From: Ceratopteris richardii
Lineage: Eukaryota > Streptophyta > Polypodiopsida > Polypodiales > Pteridaceae
Reading direction: 5' to 3'
Assembly: GCA_020310875.1 (NCBI GenBank)
Contig: CM035422.1
Span: 51,903,894-51,967,893 of the forward strand
DNA: 64,000 nt
In this document: in pieces, positions 1-9,334 of the stretch
Position numbering within the stretch: the stretch's first letter is position 1
How the letters are laid out: every line of letters starts with the position of its first letter
The notes under the pieces: model-generated
Told to the model about the DNA's origin: nothing
Seen by the model: the letters and a program-made list of their open reading frames with translations, nothing else
Databases searched by the model: none
Program-made: the position numbers and the translations under genes

Positions 1-2
1 AA

Positions 3-3000
3 TTGGTTGCCCTATTGCGCGAATATAGAGATGTTTTTGCTTGGAGTTACAAAGATTTGAAAGGAGTAGATCCAGATATATGTTCTCATAGAATCCCTAT
101 GACTCCAGAGGCAAAACCGACAAAACAGAAACCGTACACGTACAATGATAACTACGCTGCGAAGATTAAAGAGGAGATAGATCGCTTGATAGAAGCAGGA
201 TTCATTTACGAAATTGAGCATACCGAATGGGTATCCCCCATTGTGGTTGTGCCCAAGAAGAATGGAAAATTGTGTGTGTGTATTAACCTTAAAAAAGTTA
301 ATGCCGCAACGATTAGAGATAGTTATCCTCTTCCTATCACAGAACATCTATTGGAAAGAGTTGCGGGCAAGGAAGTTTACAGCTTTCTTGATGGTTTTTC
401 AGGCTATAATCAAGTAGCCATTGCTCCAGAGGACCAACACAAGACGGCTTTTGCCACTGAATGGGGCATATTTGCCTTTCGTGTGATGCCATTTGGCTTA
501 ACAAATGCACCCGCCACTTTCCAGCGACTCATGTGTCATGTTTTTAAGGAATTCTTACGCAAGAGCTTGGAAGTTTATGTCGATGACATATGTGCTCATT
601 CAAATGTAAGACAGACACATATCCCAGAGTTAAGACAAATATTTGACAAATGTCGAGAATATCAGGTTTGTTTGAACCCAAAAAAATGCGTTTTCATGGT
701 CAGACAAGGCAAAATTCTAGGACACATTGTGTCAAAAAATGGAATCTCCACGGATGAGGAAAAGGTGAAGGTAATTGCGAATCTACCCAGACCAACTAAT
801 GTGAAAGAGGTACAGGCATTTATGGGCCATTGTGGTTATTATAGGAGATTCATACACATGTATGCAATCATAGCCAAGCCTTTGTACTCTCTTTTAACCA
901 ATTTCGAATGGACAGATGAATGTGAAAACTCATTCAATGAACTTAAACGACGTTTGTGCTCAGCACCTATATTGACAACCCTAGATTGGAGTAAGCCATT
1001 CCATGTACATGTGGATGCATCCAATTACGCCATAGGATGTGTGTTAGCACAACCCACGAATGAAGGTAACATAGATCTCCCCATAGCTTACGCGAGCAGA
1101 CAATTGAACACAGCAGAAAGAAATTACACCACTACGGAACGAGAGGGATTAGGGATGATCTACGCGGTAAAGAAGTTTAGGCACTACTTGTTGGCCAACA
1201 AATTCAAGTTCTTTACAGATCATCAAGCCCTATTGTACCTAGTCAACAAACCCTGTAACACAGGACGACTAATACGCTGGTTTCTATTACTCATGGAGTA
1301 TGATTTTGAAGTGGTAGTCAGGAAAGGAAAGACGCATCTTAGAGCTGACCACCTTTCAAGATTAACCTCAGGAGAAGCTCCTCAAGGAGTAGCGGATGAA
1401 TTACCAGATGCATACTTGTTTAACCTTGAGATAGCACCAGAATGGGCTAAGCCTATAGTCCCTATTCTGACATACGGACCCAAGAATCCTAGGATAAAGA
1501 TCAAAGAAGGAGAGATTACCAAGTCTCAAAGATATCAAATAATGGCAGGAAGCATATATAAACAGGATAATCAAAAGATTCTTGCTTGTTGTGTAGATGA
1601 ATCAGAACATGCGAATTGGTTGCAATTAGCACACGTAGGTGCACTAAAGCAACATCATTCAAAACATCGAACATTACAGACTCTGCATAGACTAGGAGTA
1701 TATTGGCCTTCGATGGAAGCAGATGTCTACAAGTTGTGCAAAGAATGCCATGTTTGTTGTGAAAGACCACCAGTAGAACATGCTACACTCTATCATGTGT
1801 CTCTCACACCAGACTGGAGTGAACCTTTAGTGACGTACTTGAGGACGAACACATTCCCTCAAGGCATGACCTTAGCTCGACAACGCAGTCTAGAGCAGGA
1901 AGCTCAAGACTATTCACTTATTGGCGATAATTTATACAAAAGAGGACGAGATGGATTTTTAAGACAATGTGTTCATGAGAGCGATTATCTGAGCATACTA
2001 GAGACTGCACACCAAGGTGTTGCAGGAGGTCATTTTGGACCCGATAGGATAATCCAAGCCATACTCTTTGCAGGATTATGGTGGCCCACTCTTCACATGG
2101 ACGCACATACCTATGTAAAGAGATGTGATGTGTGCCAAAGAACTCAGTTTCCTACTCGCAGAGATGAAATGCCATTGAAACCCATGATGGGCGGACGTGC
2201 ATTTTCAAAGTGGGGTATAGACTTTGTAGGACCCATCAACCCCCCTGCAAAAGGTACACATGCGGAATACATTATTGTTGCCACAGATTATCTAACCAAA
2301 TGGGTAGAGGCAAAAGCCACAAAAAAGAATGATGCTCACACGACCGCAAAATTCTTATTTGAAAATGTCTTTACAAGATATGGATTGCCTATAGAGTTAG
2401 TGAGCGATCGAGGCACTCACTTTCTAAACCAAGTCATTGAATATTTGTTGCAGGATTTTATGGTGATTCACAAGAAATCTGCACCATATCATCCTCAGGC
2501 CAATGGTCAGGCTGAAAGCACTAACAAGATACTTTGTAACGTACTGACGAAACTCGTGAACAACAAACGTTCAGATTGGGACAAACAGTTACACCACGCT
2601 GTTTGGGCATATCGAGTGGCCTACAAGACCGTACTCAATGCAACTCCCTTTCAGATGGTTTTTGGTCAGAATGCAGTGCTTCCTTTGGACTTCTTGATAC
2701 CGACCCTTAAGGTTGCACAAGAACATCAGTGGACCGGCCATGAATTATCAGCGAGAATAATGGACTTGGAACGATTAGGAGAAACCAGGCTGAAAGCAGC
2801 AGCAGGAATATACGCAGCGAAGAAGCGACAGAAAGCATATTTTGATGCACATGTGAAAGATAAAGGCCTAAAAGAAGGAGATTTAGTTCTAGTGTATACG
2901 CTGAAACAGCACGCACGGAAGTTAGAAAAGCGAGGTTATGGACCTATGATCATTAACAGACTTTCGACAAGTGGAGCAGTACAGTTAGCCACTTTAGAAG

Positions 3001-4655
3001 GAGACATAATGCCTAATTATATTAGTGGTTGTAGAGTCAAGCTATATCAGGAACCTCTTACTGAGGATATGCTTAGACGACTCACGTTGGCAAAGAAGCG
3101 TAAGGAGGAAGAAAATAGAATACGAGCGGAAGCTCAGGCAGAAGCAATAGAACGCATTAAACGCATGAAGTTAAGAAGACAAGGACTAGGGAGAGAACAC
3201 TATAACCATTTGGAAACTACACCCAGATACCCCATGGCCATGTGTCAAGTAAAGTCAACCACTCATCCTAGCATAGTGGACAGGAGACCATTCATTACAG
3301 TTAGGCTAGAGCACGGCAACCATTGCCAAGAACTCCGGGCTTTAATTGACTCAGGTGCTGCGACTAGTGCGATTAGATGGTCCCACTATAAGGATTCAGG
3401 AATAGAAATGCGGCCAATTGAGGCATACCTCATAGGCCTAGGAGGCATGGAAACCCCTTGCATGGGTGAGGTGGACCTTCCTATCCTCATTAAGGATATG
3501 ACCATGACAGCGAAGCTACTAGTGTGCCATGATGACGACCTGATAGAACCCCTAATCCTTGGCCAAGATTGGCTATACGATCACTCAGTGGACCTAAATC
3601 TTAGACAAGGCTCCTTACAGATTGGAACCTTAGAGCAGAAGCGAGTGATACCGCTTGACTTCCCTCATTGCATTCCGACGGAGGTTTGTAACCCTAGGCC
3701 CTATGAAATACATGCGACGGAAGACCGGAAGATCTTTGATCAGCTCAGTCACGTCACGTCTACACCAACCCACTCGGGCTTGGCTATGGACAGTTGTCAA
3801 TCAGAAGGACGACAGGAGATCTTCCCTGGGACTTCCTGCAAACTAGAAGGGGCAGCTACCCAACCGCTAGGGCAGATGGACGCAATCAACGGTCAGGTGG
3901 GTTGCATCAGCGGCCAAATGAGCACGACACCCTGCGGTGCTCATCCTTCCAAACTTGTTGCGGACTGGCCTAGATTAAAGTTAAATCACGAATCACTTCC
4001 TAATGGGCAGGTCACGCAAGTGTTGGATCTCCCTTCTTTTCCAAAGCAGAGCGTCCATCCGACCTCTCAACCTCAACCACAACAGAGTCAACCACGACGA
4101 AGGAACCCAGACCGACGGCAGTATCAGAAGACACAACAAGGAAAGCAGTCTAGGCCACCCAAAGGAAGCGGCACCAGACAAATATGGGTGCCAAAAGGAC
4201 AAAAAGCACCGAAGAACTCCAACCAAGCAGAGATCGACAAGAAAAAGGCAGGGCAGAAACAGAATCGGTATCCACCATCCCCTCGACCTTCTTCTACAGG
4301 TCCGAGCATTCGACAAATTTGGATCGCCAAGAAATACCTTACCCATAGACCCACACCCACGCAGATTTGGGTACCCAAACCATGTATCCTAGCTCAACCC
4401 TTAAGCCATGTAATATATACCCCTCACAAATCTTTCCATCCCTCAATACCACCACACCCGATACTACCTTTTGCCCCTCAACAGAAACCCACCACCCACT
4501 CAAAGACTCTTAGGAAATGGATACCGAAGCGTGTCCAACCGTCTTCCCCTCACCCATTGTCTAACTACCCTCCGACTAACATACAACCTTGTAATAAATC
4601 ACTAACCTTTAAACCTTGTATAAATTCACCCACCATCATCACACATCACTCATAA
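3..4655 (+). CDS. Gypsy-1 pol: RT, RNase H, double HHCC, integrase, C-terminal protease-like domain
   Basis: Polyprotein that copies the element RNA into DNA and inserts it. The first visible codon is TTG, so the reading frame simply runs in from the left. Residues count from base 3. RT spans about 10-290, with YVDD at 192-195. RNase H spans about 335-455 (Asp338 in the DASN motif). A first zinc module lies near 544-586 (CKEC and HVC cysteines 579, 582, 585). A second is H670-x6-H677-x30-C708-x2-C711. The integrase core has D740, D802 and E838 (D-x35-E). The integrase C-terminus reaches about 1060. An aspartic-protease-like domain follows, with LIDSGA (Asp1116) and ILGQDWL (about 1185-1191). 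The last 300 residues are Pro/Gln/Lys-rich and repeat a QIWVPK-like motif. No internal stop over 1,550 codons. Usual Ty3/gypsy order puts protease before RT, so the tail is unusual. Confidence 0.88.
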   Translation: MVALLREYRDVFAWSYKDLKGVDPDICSHRIPMTPEAKPTKQKPYTYNDNYAAKIKEEIDRLIEAGFIYEIEHTEWVSPIVVVPKKNGKLCVCINLKKVNAATIRDSYPLPITEHLLERVAGKEVYSFLDGFSGYNQVAIAPEDQHKTAFATEWGIFAFRVMPFGLTNAPATFQRLMCHVFKEFLRKSLEVYVDDICAHSNVRQTHIPELRQIFDKCREYQVCLNPKKCVFMVRQGKILGHIVSKNGISTDEEKVKVIANLPRPTNVKEVQAFMGHCGYYRRFIHMYAIIAKPLYSLLTNFEWTDECENSFNELKRRLCSAPILTTLDWSKPFHVHVDASNYAIGCVLAQPTNEGNIDLPIAYASRQLNTAERNYTTTEREGLGMIYAVKKFRHYLLANKFKFFTDHQALLYLVNKPCNTGRLIRWFLLLMEYDFEVVVRKGKTHLRADHLSRLTSGEAPQGVADELPDAYLFNLEIAPEWAKPIVPILTYGPKNPRIKIKEGEITKSQRYQIMAGSIYKQDNQKILACCVDESEHANWLQLAHVGALKQHHSKHRTLQTLHRLGVYWPSMEADVYKLCKECHVCCERPPVEHATLYHVSLTPDWSEPLVTYLRTNTFPQGMTLARQRSLEQEAQDYSLIGDNLYKRGRDGFLRQCVHESDYLSILETAHQGVAGGHFGPDRIIQAILFAGLWWPTLHMDAHTYVKRCDVCQRTQFPTRRDEMPLKPMMGGRAFSKWGIDFVGPINPPAKGTHAEYIIVATDYLTKWVEAKATKKNDAHTTAKFLFENVFTRYGLPIELVSDRGTHFLNQVIEYLLQDFMVIHKKSAPYHPQANGQAESTNKILCNVLTKLVNNKRSDWDKQLHHAVWAYRVAYKTVLNATPFQMVFGQNAVLPLDFLIPTLKVAQEHQWTGHELSARIMDLERLGETRLKAAAGIYAAKKRQKAYFDAHVKDKGLKEGDLVLVYTLKQHARKLEKRGYGPMIINRLSTSGAVQLATLEGDIMPNYISGCRVKLYQEPLTEDMLRRLTLAKKRKEEENRIRAEAQAEAIERIKRMKLRRQGLGREHYNHLETTPRYPMAMCQVKSTTHPSIVDRRPFITVRLEHGNHCQELRALIDSGAATSAIRWSHYKDSGIEMRPIEAYLIGLGGMETPCMGEVDLPILIKDMTMTAKLLVCHDDDLIEPLILGQDWLYDHSVDLNLRQGSLQIGTLEQKRVIPLDFPHCIPTEVCNPRPYEIHATEDRKIFDQLSHVTSTPTHSGLAMDSCQSEGRQEIFPGTSCKLEGAATQPLGQMDAINGQVGCISGQMSTTPCGAHPSKLVADWPRLKLNHESLPNGQVTQVLDLPSFPKQSVHPTSQPQPQQSQPRRRNPDRRQYQKTQQGKQSRPPKGSGTRQIWVPKGQKAPKNSNQAEIDKKKAGQKQNRYPPSPRPSSTGPSIRQIWIAKKYLTHRPTPTQIWVPKPCILAQPLSHVIYTPHKSFHPSIPPHPILPFAPQQKPTTHSKTLRKWIPKRVQPSSPHPLSNYPPTNIQPCNKSLTFKPCINSPTIITHHS

Positions 4656-4885
4656 TCTCATCTCATCAAAAAATCTATGCATAATCTGAAACGTGTAGGT
4701 GTCTAGAGACCTGCACTAGTGCTGCAAAAAGCATTGCATCCATCACATCACAGCACTTGGCTACACGGGTTACGCATCAGTTATGGAAAGGGATTGCGGT
4801 CTCACTTTAATGGGATCATAATTAATTTCCATGCTAATGTGTTAATCTTTTGTAGCAGATCTTTCTCATTAGCGCATCAGTCATC
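4656..4885 (+). other. pol-ORF2 spacer with candidate 3' splice site
   Basis: This is the non-coding gap between the pol stop and the ORF2 ATG. It contains CTAAT (4834-4838), a match to the plant branch-point consensus, then a T-rich stretch and TTTTGTAG ending at 4855, about 30 bases before the ORF2 start. That is the arrangement of a 3' splice acceptor. A spliced subgenomic mRNA would let ORF2 be translated. The donor would lie upstream and cannot be identified here. Inference only. Confidence 0.4.
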
Positions 4886-6676
4886 ATGCAAACCGAGGAA
4901 GGACCATCAGAAGCAGGCCCCAGCGTAGCTGCAGCGCCCCTCAATGTTTTACGAGCAGAATCCCACCCGACTGCTCCACCGCCAGAATTCCAAGGATTTC
5001 GAGGGCCCATGCCGATTGATAACCCACCTATGGGCTACACAGAAAAGATACACCGTAACTCTCACTGGTTTCAGGGACTTGCAGGACCCTTAGTGGACAC
5101 AGAGTTTATATTTGAATCTAATTTGACGTTTGATGACCGCACTTGGGGAAAATACCAATTCTTCTCCAGAGAGTTCGAAAGCCTACAGAACACTCAGGAC
5201 TTAACTCATGTTTGGGCCAGAGCCGGCTTCACGGAGTATTTCAGTGATCCTCTGCCCAAACCTGACTTTTATAGGTGTTATTATTTAATCACTACTTTGC
5301 TGGCCTCAGAGAATAAGGATATCCCAGGAACTTTTATTTTGCCTTCTTTAGTGGATGATCCACCTTACAAAAGATTTTATCTTTCGAAGGATTTAATCAG
5401 AGCGGCCATCAAGATTCATGGAACCCACACGCCTACAGATCGAGAAAGATTAGTTCCAGACCCTATGAAACGTGGGGATGTCACTAAGTGGGAGGAGATC
5501 TCAGCAATTACACCTGAGCTGTCAAAGCCGCTACGGATATGCATGCAACATTTTGCATTCCCCGCTCAGGACAGATTCACCATGCCACATAAAAGAATAT
5601 GGTTTGGATTGTACTTAGCCTATATTGGACCTCAGACTGTCGATCTGGCGAGCTGGATCATTGATCAAATGTATTTGGCACAACACAGATGGGAACGAAA
5701 GAAAGTGCTTAATGGATGTTGTGCGCTGACAAGAATTGTTTATATGTGCTTGGCTTATGACTTGCCAATTGAACGTGCATTAACAGGAGAAGAGCTGAAG
5801 GCATTCAAAGGAACGACGAAGAAAGCCAGGAAGCCCAGCAGAGCACGGGCAGGTAAGCGCATGAGAGGCACTATTCCTTGTTTCCAAGTGCCAGAGTCAC
5901 CATCACCACAACCCTCTCCAGAGCAATCACCGACAGAAGCCGCTCCCACAGTACAACCCATTCGAATAAGGTTATCTAGACCAGTGGTAACGGAGGGCAC
6001 TACTAGTACCGTTGCACCTCAGGCAGCTACAACCACAGAACCCACCACCACGACAGCAGAAGCTCCCACCACTATTGGTGCGGAAGCCTTTTCTTTCCCA
6101 ATACCACACATGGAGGTGGACCCAATACACACCACTTTTGACTTTGAAATGCCTGATGCATTCTCCAATGAATTTCAGTACTCCGAGGCACAAATGTTCT
6201 CTCAAGAATTTGAAAGGCCGAGTTACCCTACCACACCGCGGGATCAGCCACAGGGACAAGTGGTGTCGAGCTCTGATGACGAAAGAACAGCCACCGATGA
6301 CGACGAAGGTGATGACAAAGCCAGCCAGGGCACTCACGAGTCCCAAGAACAGGAACACACAGATGGCCAAGGCCAACAAACCGATGCACACGGTGACACC
6401 AGCACGCATGAAGAGGAGACTTTCGAAGCAGCAGCTTACACGTTGGCAATCAAGAAATTATATCGTACAATGGAGAAAGTCTGGGCACGGAAGAAATTGA
6501 CTGAAGAAGAGAGCCAAACCATAATCGAACAAGAACTCGTCTCCGGAGGGTTTGAAGAAGTCTACATCAGAGGGTTCAGAGAACTGGTCAAATCCATTGG
6601 CCCGGTCGAAGCACTGAGATATTTACAAAGGAAGCCACTTCCCCAATATGACCCTCGCAGAGTTCGCCTGTTATGA
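4886..6676 (+). CDS. Gypsy-1 ORF2, unrecognised 596-residue protein in env-like position
   Basis: I do not recognise this family. The ATG at 4886 is the first in a clean frame after pol. Residues 1-60 are Ala/Pro-rich. Residues 60-310 look globular, rich in aromatic residues and with several Trp and Cys. A basic stretch follows near 310-330 (KKARKPSRARAGKRMRG). Then comes a Pro/Thr/Ser-rich segment (about 335-400), an acidic Asp/Glu-rich patch (about 465-500) and a charged C-terminus. I see no signal peptide and no convincing membrane span, so an envelope function is not shown. The Trp-to-LTR-proximal globular part faintly recalls the plant transposon-associated domain found beside retroelements, but this is weak. 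The frame stays open for about 190 codons past the TGA at 6674-6676, which suggests that ORF2 and ORF3 were once one gene. Confidence 0.6.
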   Translation: MQTEEGPSEAGPSVAAAPLNVLRAESHPTAPPPEFQGFRGPMPIDNPPMGYTEKIHRNSHWFQGLAGPLVDTEFIFESNLTFDDRTWGKYQFFSREFESLQNTQDLTHVWARAGFTEYFSDPLPKPDFYRCYYLITTLLASENKDIPGTFILPSLVDDPPYKRFYLSKDLIRAAIKIHGTHTPTDRERLVPDPMKRGDVTKWEEISAITPELSKPLRICMQHFAFPAQDRFTMPHKRIWFGLYLAYIGPQTVDLASWIIDQMYLAQHRWERKKVLNGCCALTRIVYMCLAYDLPIERALTGEELKAFKGTTKKARKPSRARAGKRMRGTIPCFQVPESPSPQPSPEQSPTEAAPTVQPIRIRLSRPVVTEGTTSTVAPQAATTTEPTTTTAEAPTTIGAEAFSFPIPHMEVDPIHTTFDFEMPDAFSNEFQYSEAQMFSQEFERPSYPTTPRDQPQGQVVSSSDDERTATDDDEGDDKASQGTHESQEQEHTDGQGQQTDAHGDTSTHEEETFEAAAYTLAIKKLYRTMEKVWARKKLTEEESQTIIEQELVSGGFEEVYIRGFRELVKSIGPVEALRYLQRKPLPQYDPRRVRLL

Positions 6677-6866
6677 AAGCCCGGTGAATATATTCGAGTT
6701 CCGGTAGGTGCTCAATCATCCCACCAGGCGCAAGATGCACGTCTACGTCCGGAAAGATCCTTCACGGAAGAAGCTATCCTAGTCGACTCCCCACCACGTA
6801 CTACCATTGTACATACTACCACTATCCTTGAAATAACATCCACACCTTCTACTCCTCTCTCACCTC

Positions 6867-9284
6867 ATGTTTCACCAACCCATCCTGTATCCCCTGCAAA
6901 CCCACCTGCTCCTCCAACAGCCACACCAGTCCACGGCAACATACCCACAGCCTTTGCCCTGCCCATTCATGCCACCATGCCCACACCCACCCCACCTCGT
7001 CTACATGTTAACCCCTTCATCCTTCCCATCTTTTCCCCCCCCTTTAAGACACCCTTTCACCTTTCTAACCCCACTAACCTTCTCACCAGTTTCACCTCCC
7101 CAACCCACTATAACCCCTATTTCCCCTTTTCACCAAGCTGCTCCAGCCATCCCCCCTGTAAATTACTCTACATTTGTAAATCCCGTCTTCACACCTACAC
7201 AACCACCCACATACACACCGCTTTTCACAGTCACCGCACTTGACACGTCCAATGACATGGACATCTCACCACCCACCGCACCAGCAACCACTCCACTCAC
7301 AGCACCATCATATTTAGGTACGTCGCAATTTTCCACGATCACCACGGCATCCACCTTCCCAACCCCATTCCCCATTCCCGCTGCATCTACCTCCACTACA
7401 TCCTCACTTAGCACTCCATTACTATTATCGCCAACCATAGACACTGCACTTCAACAAATGTTCACATGCATGACACAAGTACGAGATGAGTTTGCATCTC
7501 TTGGCAACAATTATCAACAGCTGCAGAGGACGACAAATGAATTACAGTCGCAGCTTAATTCATTATCAATCGAGAATGCCTCTTTAAATACGCGAAACCA
7601 AGAACTAAGAGAGGCATATCATAAGCTAGAGCTAGAAAGTGAAGAGAAAACAAAAGAAGCCACTGCTGATCTGGACAACCTGCTTCGAGCCCAAACAATT
7701 AGGAACGCGACGCTGACCAGGAATATGGGCTTACTCAGGAGGCACCTAGCCGCAGCAAAAGAGGAGAACCAGAGACTCCAAGAGCAGAATCGAGAGAATT
7801 TGGAAGCGGCATTGGACCATCCAGAACAACCCTTAAGTCCTAGCAGATTCAAGGCAATCCCCTCCGAATCGATGCAGATGTTGCTAGAGGATCACGTGAG
7901 ATTGCTAGAGGACTATGATCGAATGAACGAAGAGCATCAGAAGTTAAAAGAAGATCACAAGTTACTACAGCTCAGAGAACCGGCACCACAACAAGTACAA
8001 GTAGCAGTAGAAGTACCAGAACCTGTGGACCCCTCTCCTGACCTCATAGAGGAACTCAACGCATTACGGGCCCAAGTAGCCACTCTCCAATCACGCATAG
8101 ATGTATACGAAGCACCACCACGGCCTGACTCCCCACCGGAGATCCCAGCTGACGACGAGAACATAACCATTCCGGTGGAGGAAACGTTTGAAGAAGCATA
8201 CGAGCCAATACCCATCCCAGGCGGACAAGTCACGGCCGAAGGCCAGATGACCTATGAACTTCCTACCCCCGCGTGGATGAAAACAATTGAGGAACTTGGA
8301 ACGACACATTCAGCCAGAGTAGAGGCACAGTTGCATGCCATGGCCATGATTGAAGAGAGAATCTTACAATCCCCCTTCTTTGCTCATTTGGCCCCCCGAC
8401 GCTATATATCTGGGCATGAGCTGCAGTATAAACCGTACTTCATGTTAATGGCTGAATATCAGCTAGCTATAGAGAAAGAAACCGGCATGAAACCCACGCA
8501 TGCTACACAATTCGAGCCGGCGGACTTGCCACCAAATGCGCAAAGAGGAGAGATCCATCAACCTGATTGGCGCAAAGATCTACTCCAGAAGTACCCAGAA
8601 ATGATGAGCACATGGGTGAAAGCGCCTTTACATTTAAAGTATAATCCTTGCTGGGGACCAGTACCACGACGCCGCTCCTGGACTGCATTCGCTATCAAAG
8701 TACAAAACAATAGGCAGTGTCAGGATTGGTTGAATTACCCCTACTTCAAGCCGCCCACCGAGTTACCCACCGTTGGCTATATGATGGCTACAATCCGTCA
8801 CTGGCTCCCTTGCCTGAAGCATATGGATGATATCGCAGCGCATATGACTGTCAAAATTTTTTACATGATGCAAATGATATTTAAAGTCTTCCGACGCGTC
8901 AAGGCACCGCATGTAAACACCCCGGGATTTGAGCATGGTAACTTTGATCTAGTATATGACATGAGCACAACGCCATCGCTCCGGGTGTGTTATGCTTGGC
9001 ACTGTAGAATAAAATACCTACCGGCGTGCTACAAGCAAACATTTGAAGAGATGTTCACCACCGGATTTTGGGAATACCATTCCGAGGTATTCATCAGCAA
9101 GCCCACACATTTATTGCAACTTTTTGCCTGTGAGCGAATGGTTTATTCCGCGCACTATCAACTCCCGCCACCCGACGAACCTCAACCAATCGACTGGGAG
9201 AAACTCGAGGCTGATCTGGCCCGAGGCATTCGAGTATCTGAGCACACCCTCGCTCACGACCTCCTACAAAACTACATCCGGTAG
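6867..9284 (+). CDS. Gypsy-1 ORF3, unrecognised coiled-coil protein (805 residues from first ATG)
   Basis: I do not recognise this family. The frame is open from 6837 and the first ATG is 6867. Residues 1-195 are Pro/Thr/Ser-rich low complexity. Residues about 200-320 and 340-415 show strong heptad-like Leu, Glu and Gln patterns (NELQSQLNSL, ENQRLQEQNRENL, EELNALRAQVATL), so a long coiled coil is likely. A Pro/Glu-rich hinge follows. The last 340 residues look globular, with many Trp, Tyr, Met and Cys. No zinc knuckle, protease motif or membrane helix is visible. The ORF2 frame overlaps this ORF as far as base 7243, and a run of eight C (7035-7042) is the likely point of a one-base frameshift. 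The N-terminal 60 or so residues in this frame may therefore be out-of-frame sequence. Confidence 0.6.
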   Translation: MFHQPILYPLQTHLLLQQPHQSTATYPQPLPCPFMPPCPHPPHLVYMLTPSSFPSFPPPLRHPFTFLTPLTFSPVSPPQPTITPISPFHQAAPAIPPVNYSTFVNPVFTPTQPPTYTPLFTVTALDTSNDMDISPPTAPATTPLTAPSYLGTSQFSTITTASTFPTPFPIPAASTSTTSSLSTPLLLSPTIDTALQQMFTCMTQVRDEFASLGNNYQQLQRTTNELQSQLNSLSIENASLNTRNQELREAYHKLELESEEKTKEATADLDNLLRAQTIRNATLTRNMGLLRRHLAAAKEENQRLQEQNRENLEAALDHPEQPLSPSRFKAIPSESMQMLLEDHVRLLEDYDRMNEEHQKLKEDHKLLQLREPAPQQVQVAVEVPEPVDPSPDLIEELNALRAQVATLQSRIDVYEAPPRPDSPPEIPADDENITIPVEETFEEAYEPIPIPGGQVTAEGQMTYELPTPAWMKTIEELGTTHSARVEAQLHAMAMIEERILQSPFFAHLAPRRYISGHELQYKPYFMLMAEYQLAIEKETGMKPTHATQFEPADLPPNAQRGEIHQPDWRKDLLQKYPEMMSTWVKAPLHLKYNPCWGPVPRRRSWTAFAIKVQNNRQCQDWLNYPYFKPPTELPTVGYMMATIRHWLPCLKHMDDIAAHMTVKIFYMMQMIFKVFRRVKAPHVNTPGFEHGNFDLVYDMSTTPSLRVCYAWHCRIKYLPACYKQTFEEMFTTGFWEYHSEVFISKPTHLLQLFACERMVYSAHYQLPPPDEPQPIDWEKLEADLARGIRVSEHTLAHDLLQNYIR

Positions 9285-9320
9285 ACCGCACAACAAGATT
9301 CTGTCGAGGACGACAGAAGC

Positions 9321-9334
9321 GAGAGGGAGGGGGG
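9321..9334 (+). promoter_or_regulatory. Gypsy-1 polypurine tract
   Basis: A 14-base all-purine run (GAGAGGGAGGGGGG) lies directly against the TGTTGG start of the 3' LTR. This is the expected primer site for plus-strand DNA synthesis. Confidence 0.85.

Noticed and set aside
3993-4392. Alternative frames (both strands) under the pol tail
   Set aside because: Low-complexity shadow ORFs. The pol frame is continuous and contains the repeated QIWVPK motif.
6012-6500. Overlapping ORF of 162 codons inside ORF2, and minus-strand ORFs at 5,755-6,449
   Set aside because: Shadow frames of a Pro/Thr/Glu-rich coding region with no independent signal.
4886-9284. Calling ORF2 or ORF3 a true envelope protein
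   Set aside because: Position fits, but I see no signal peptide, no convincing transmembrane helix and no cleavage-site pattern. The function is left open.
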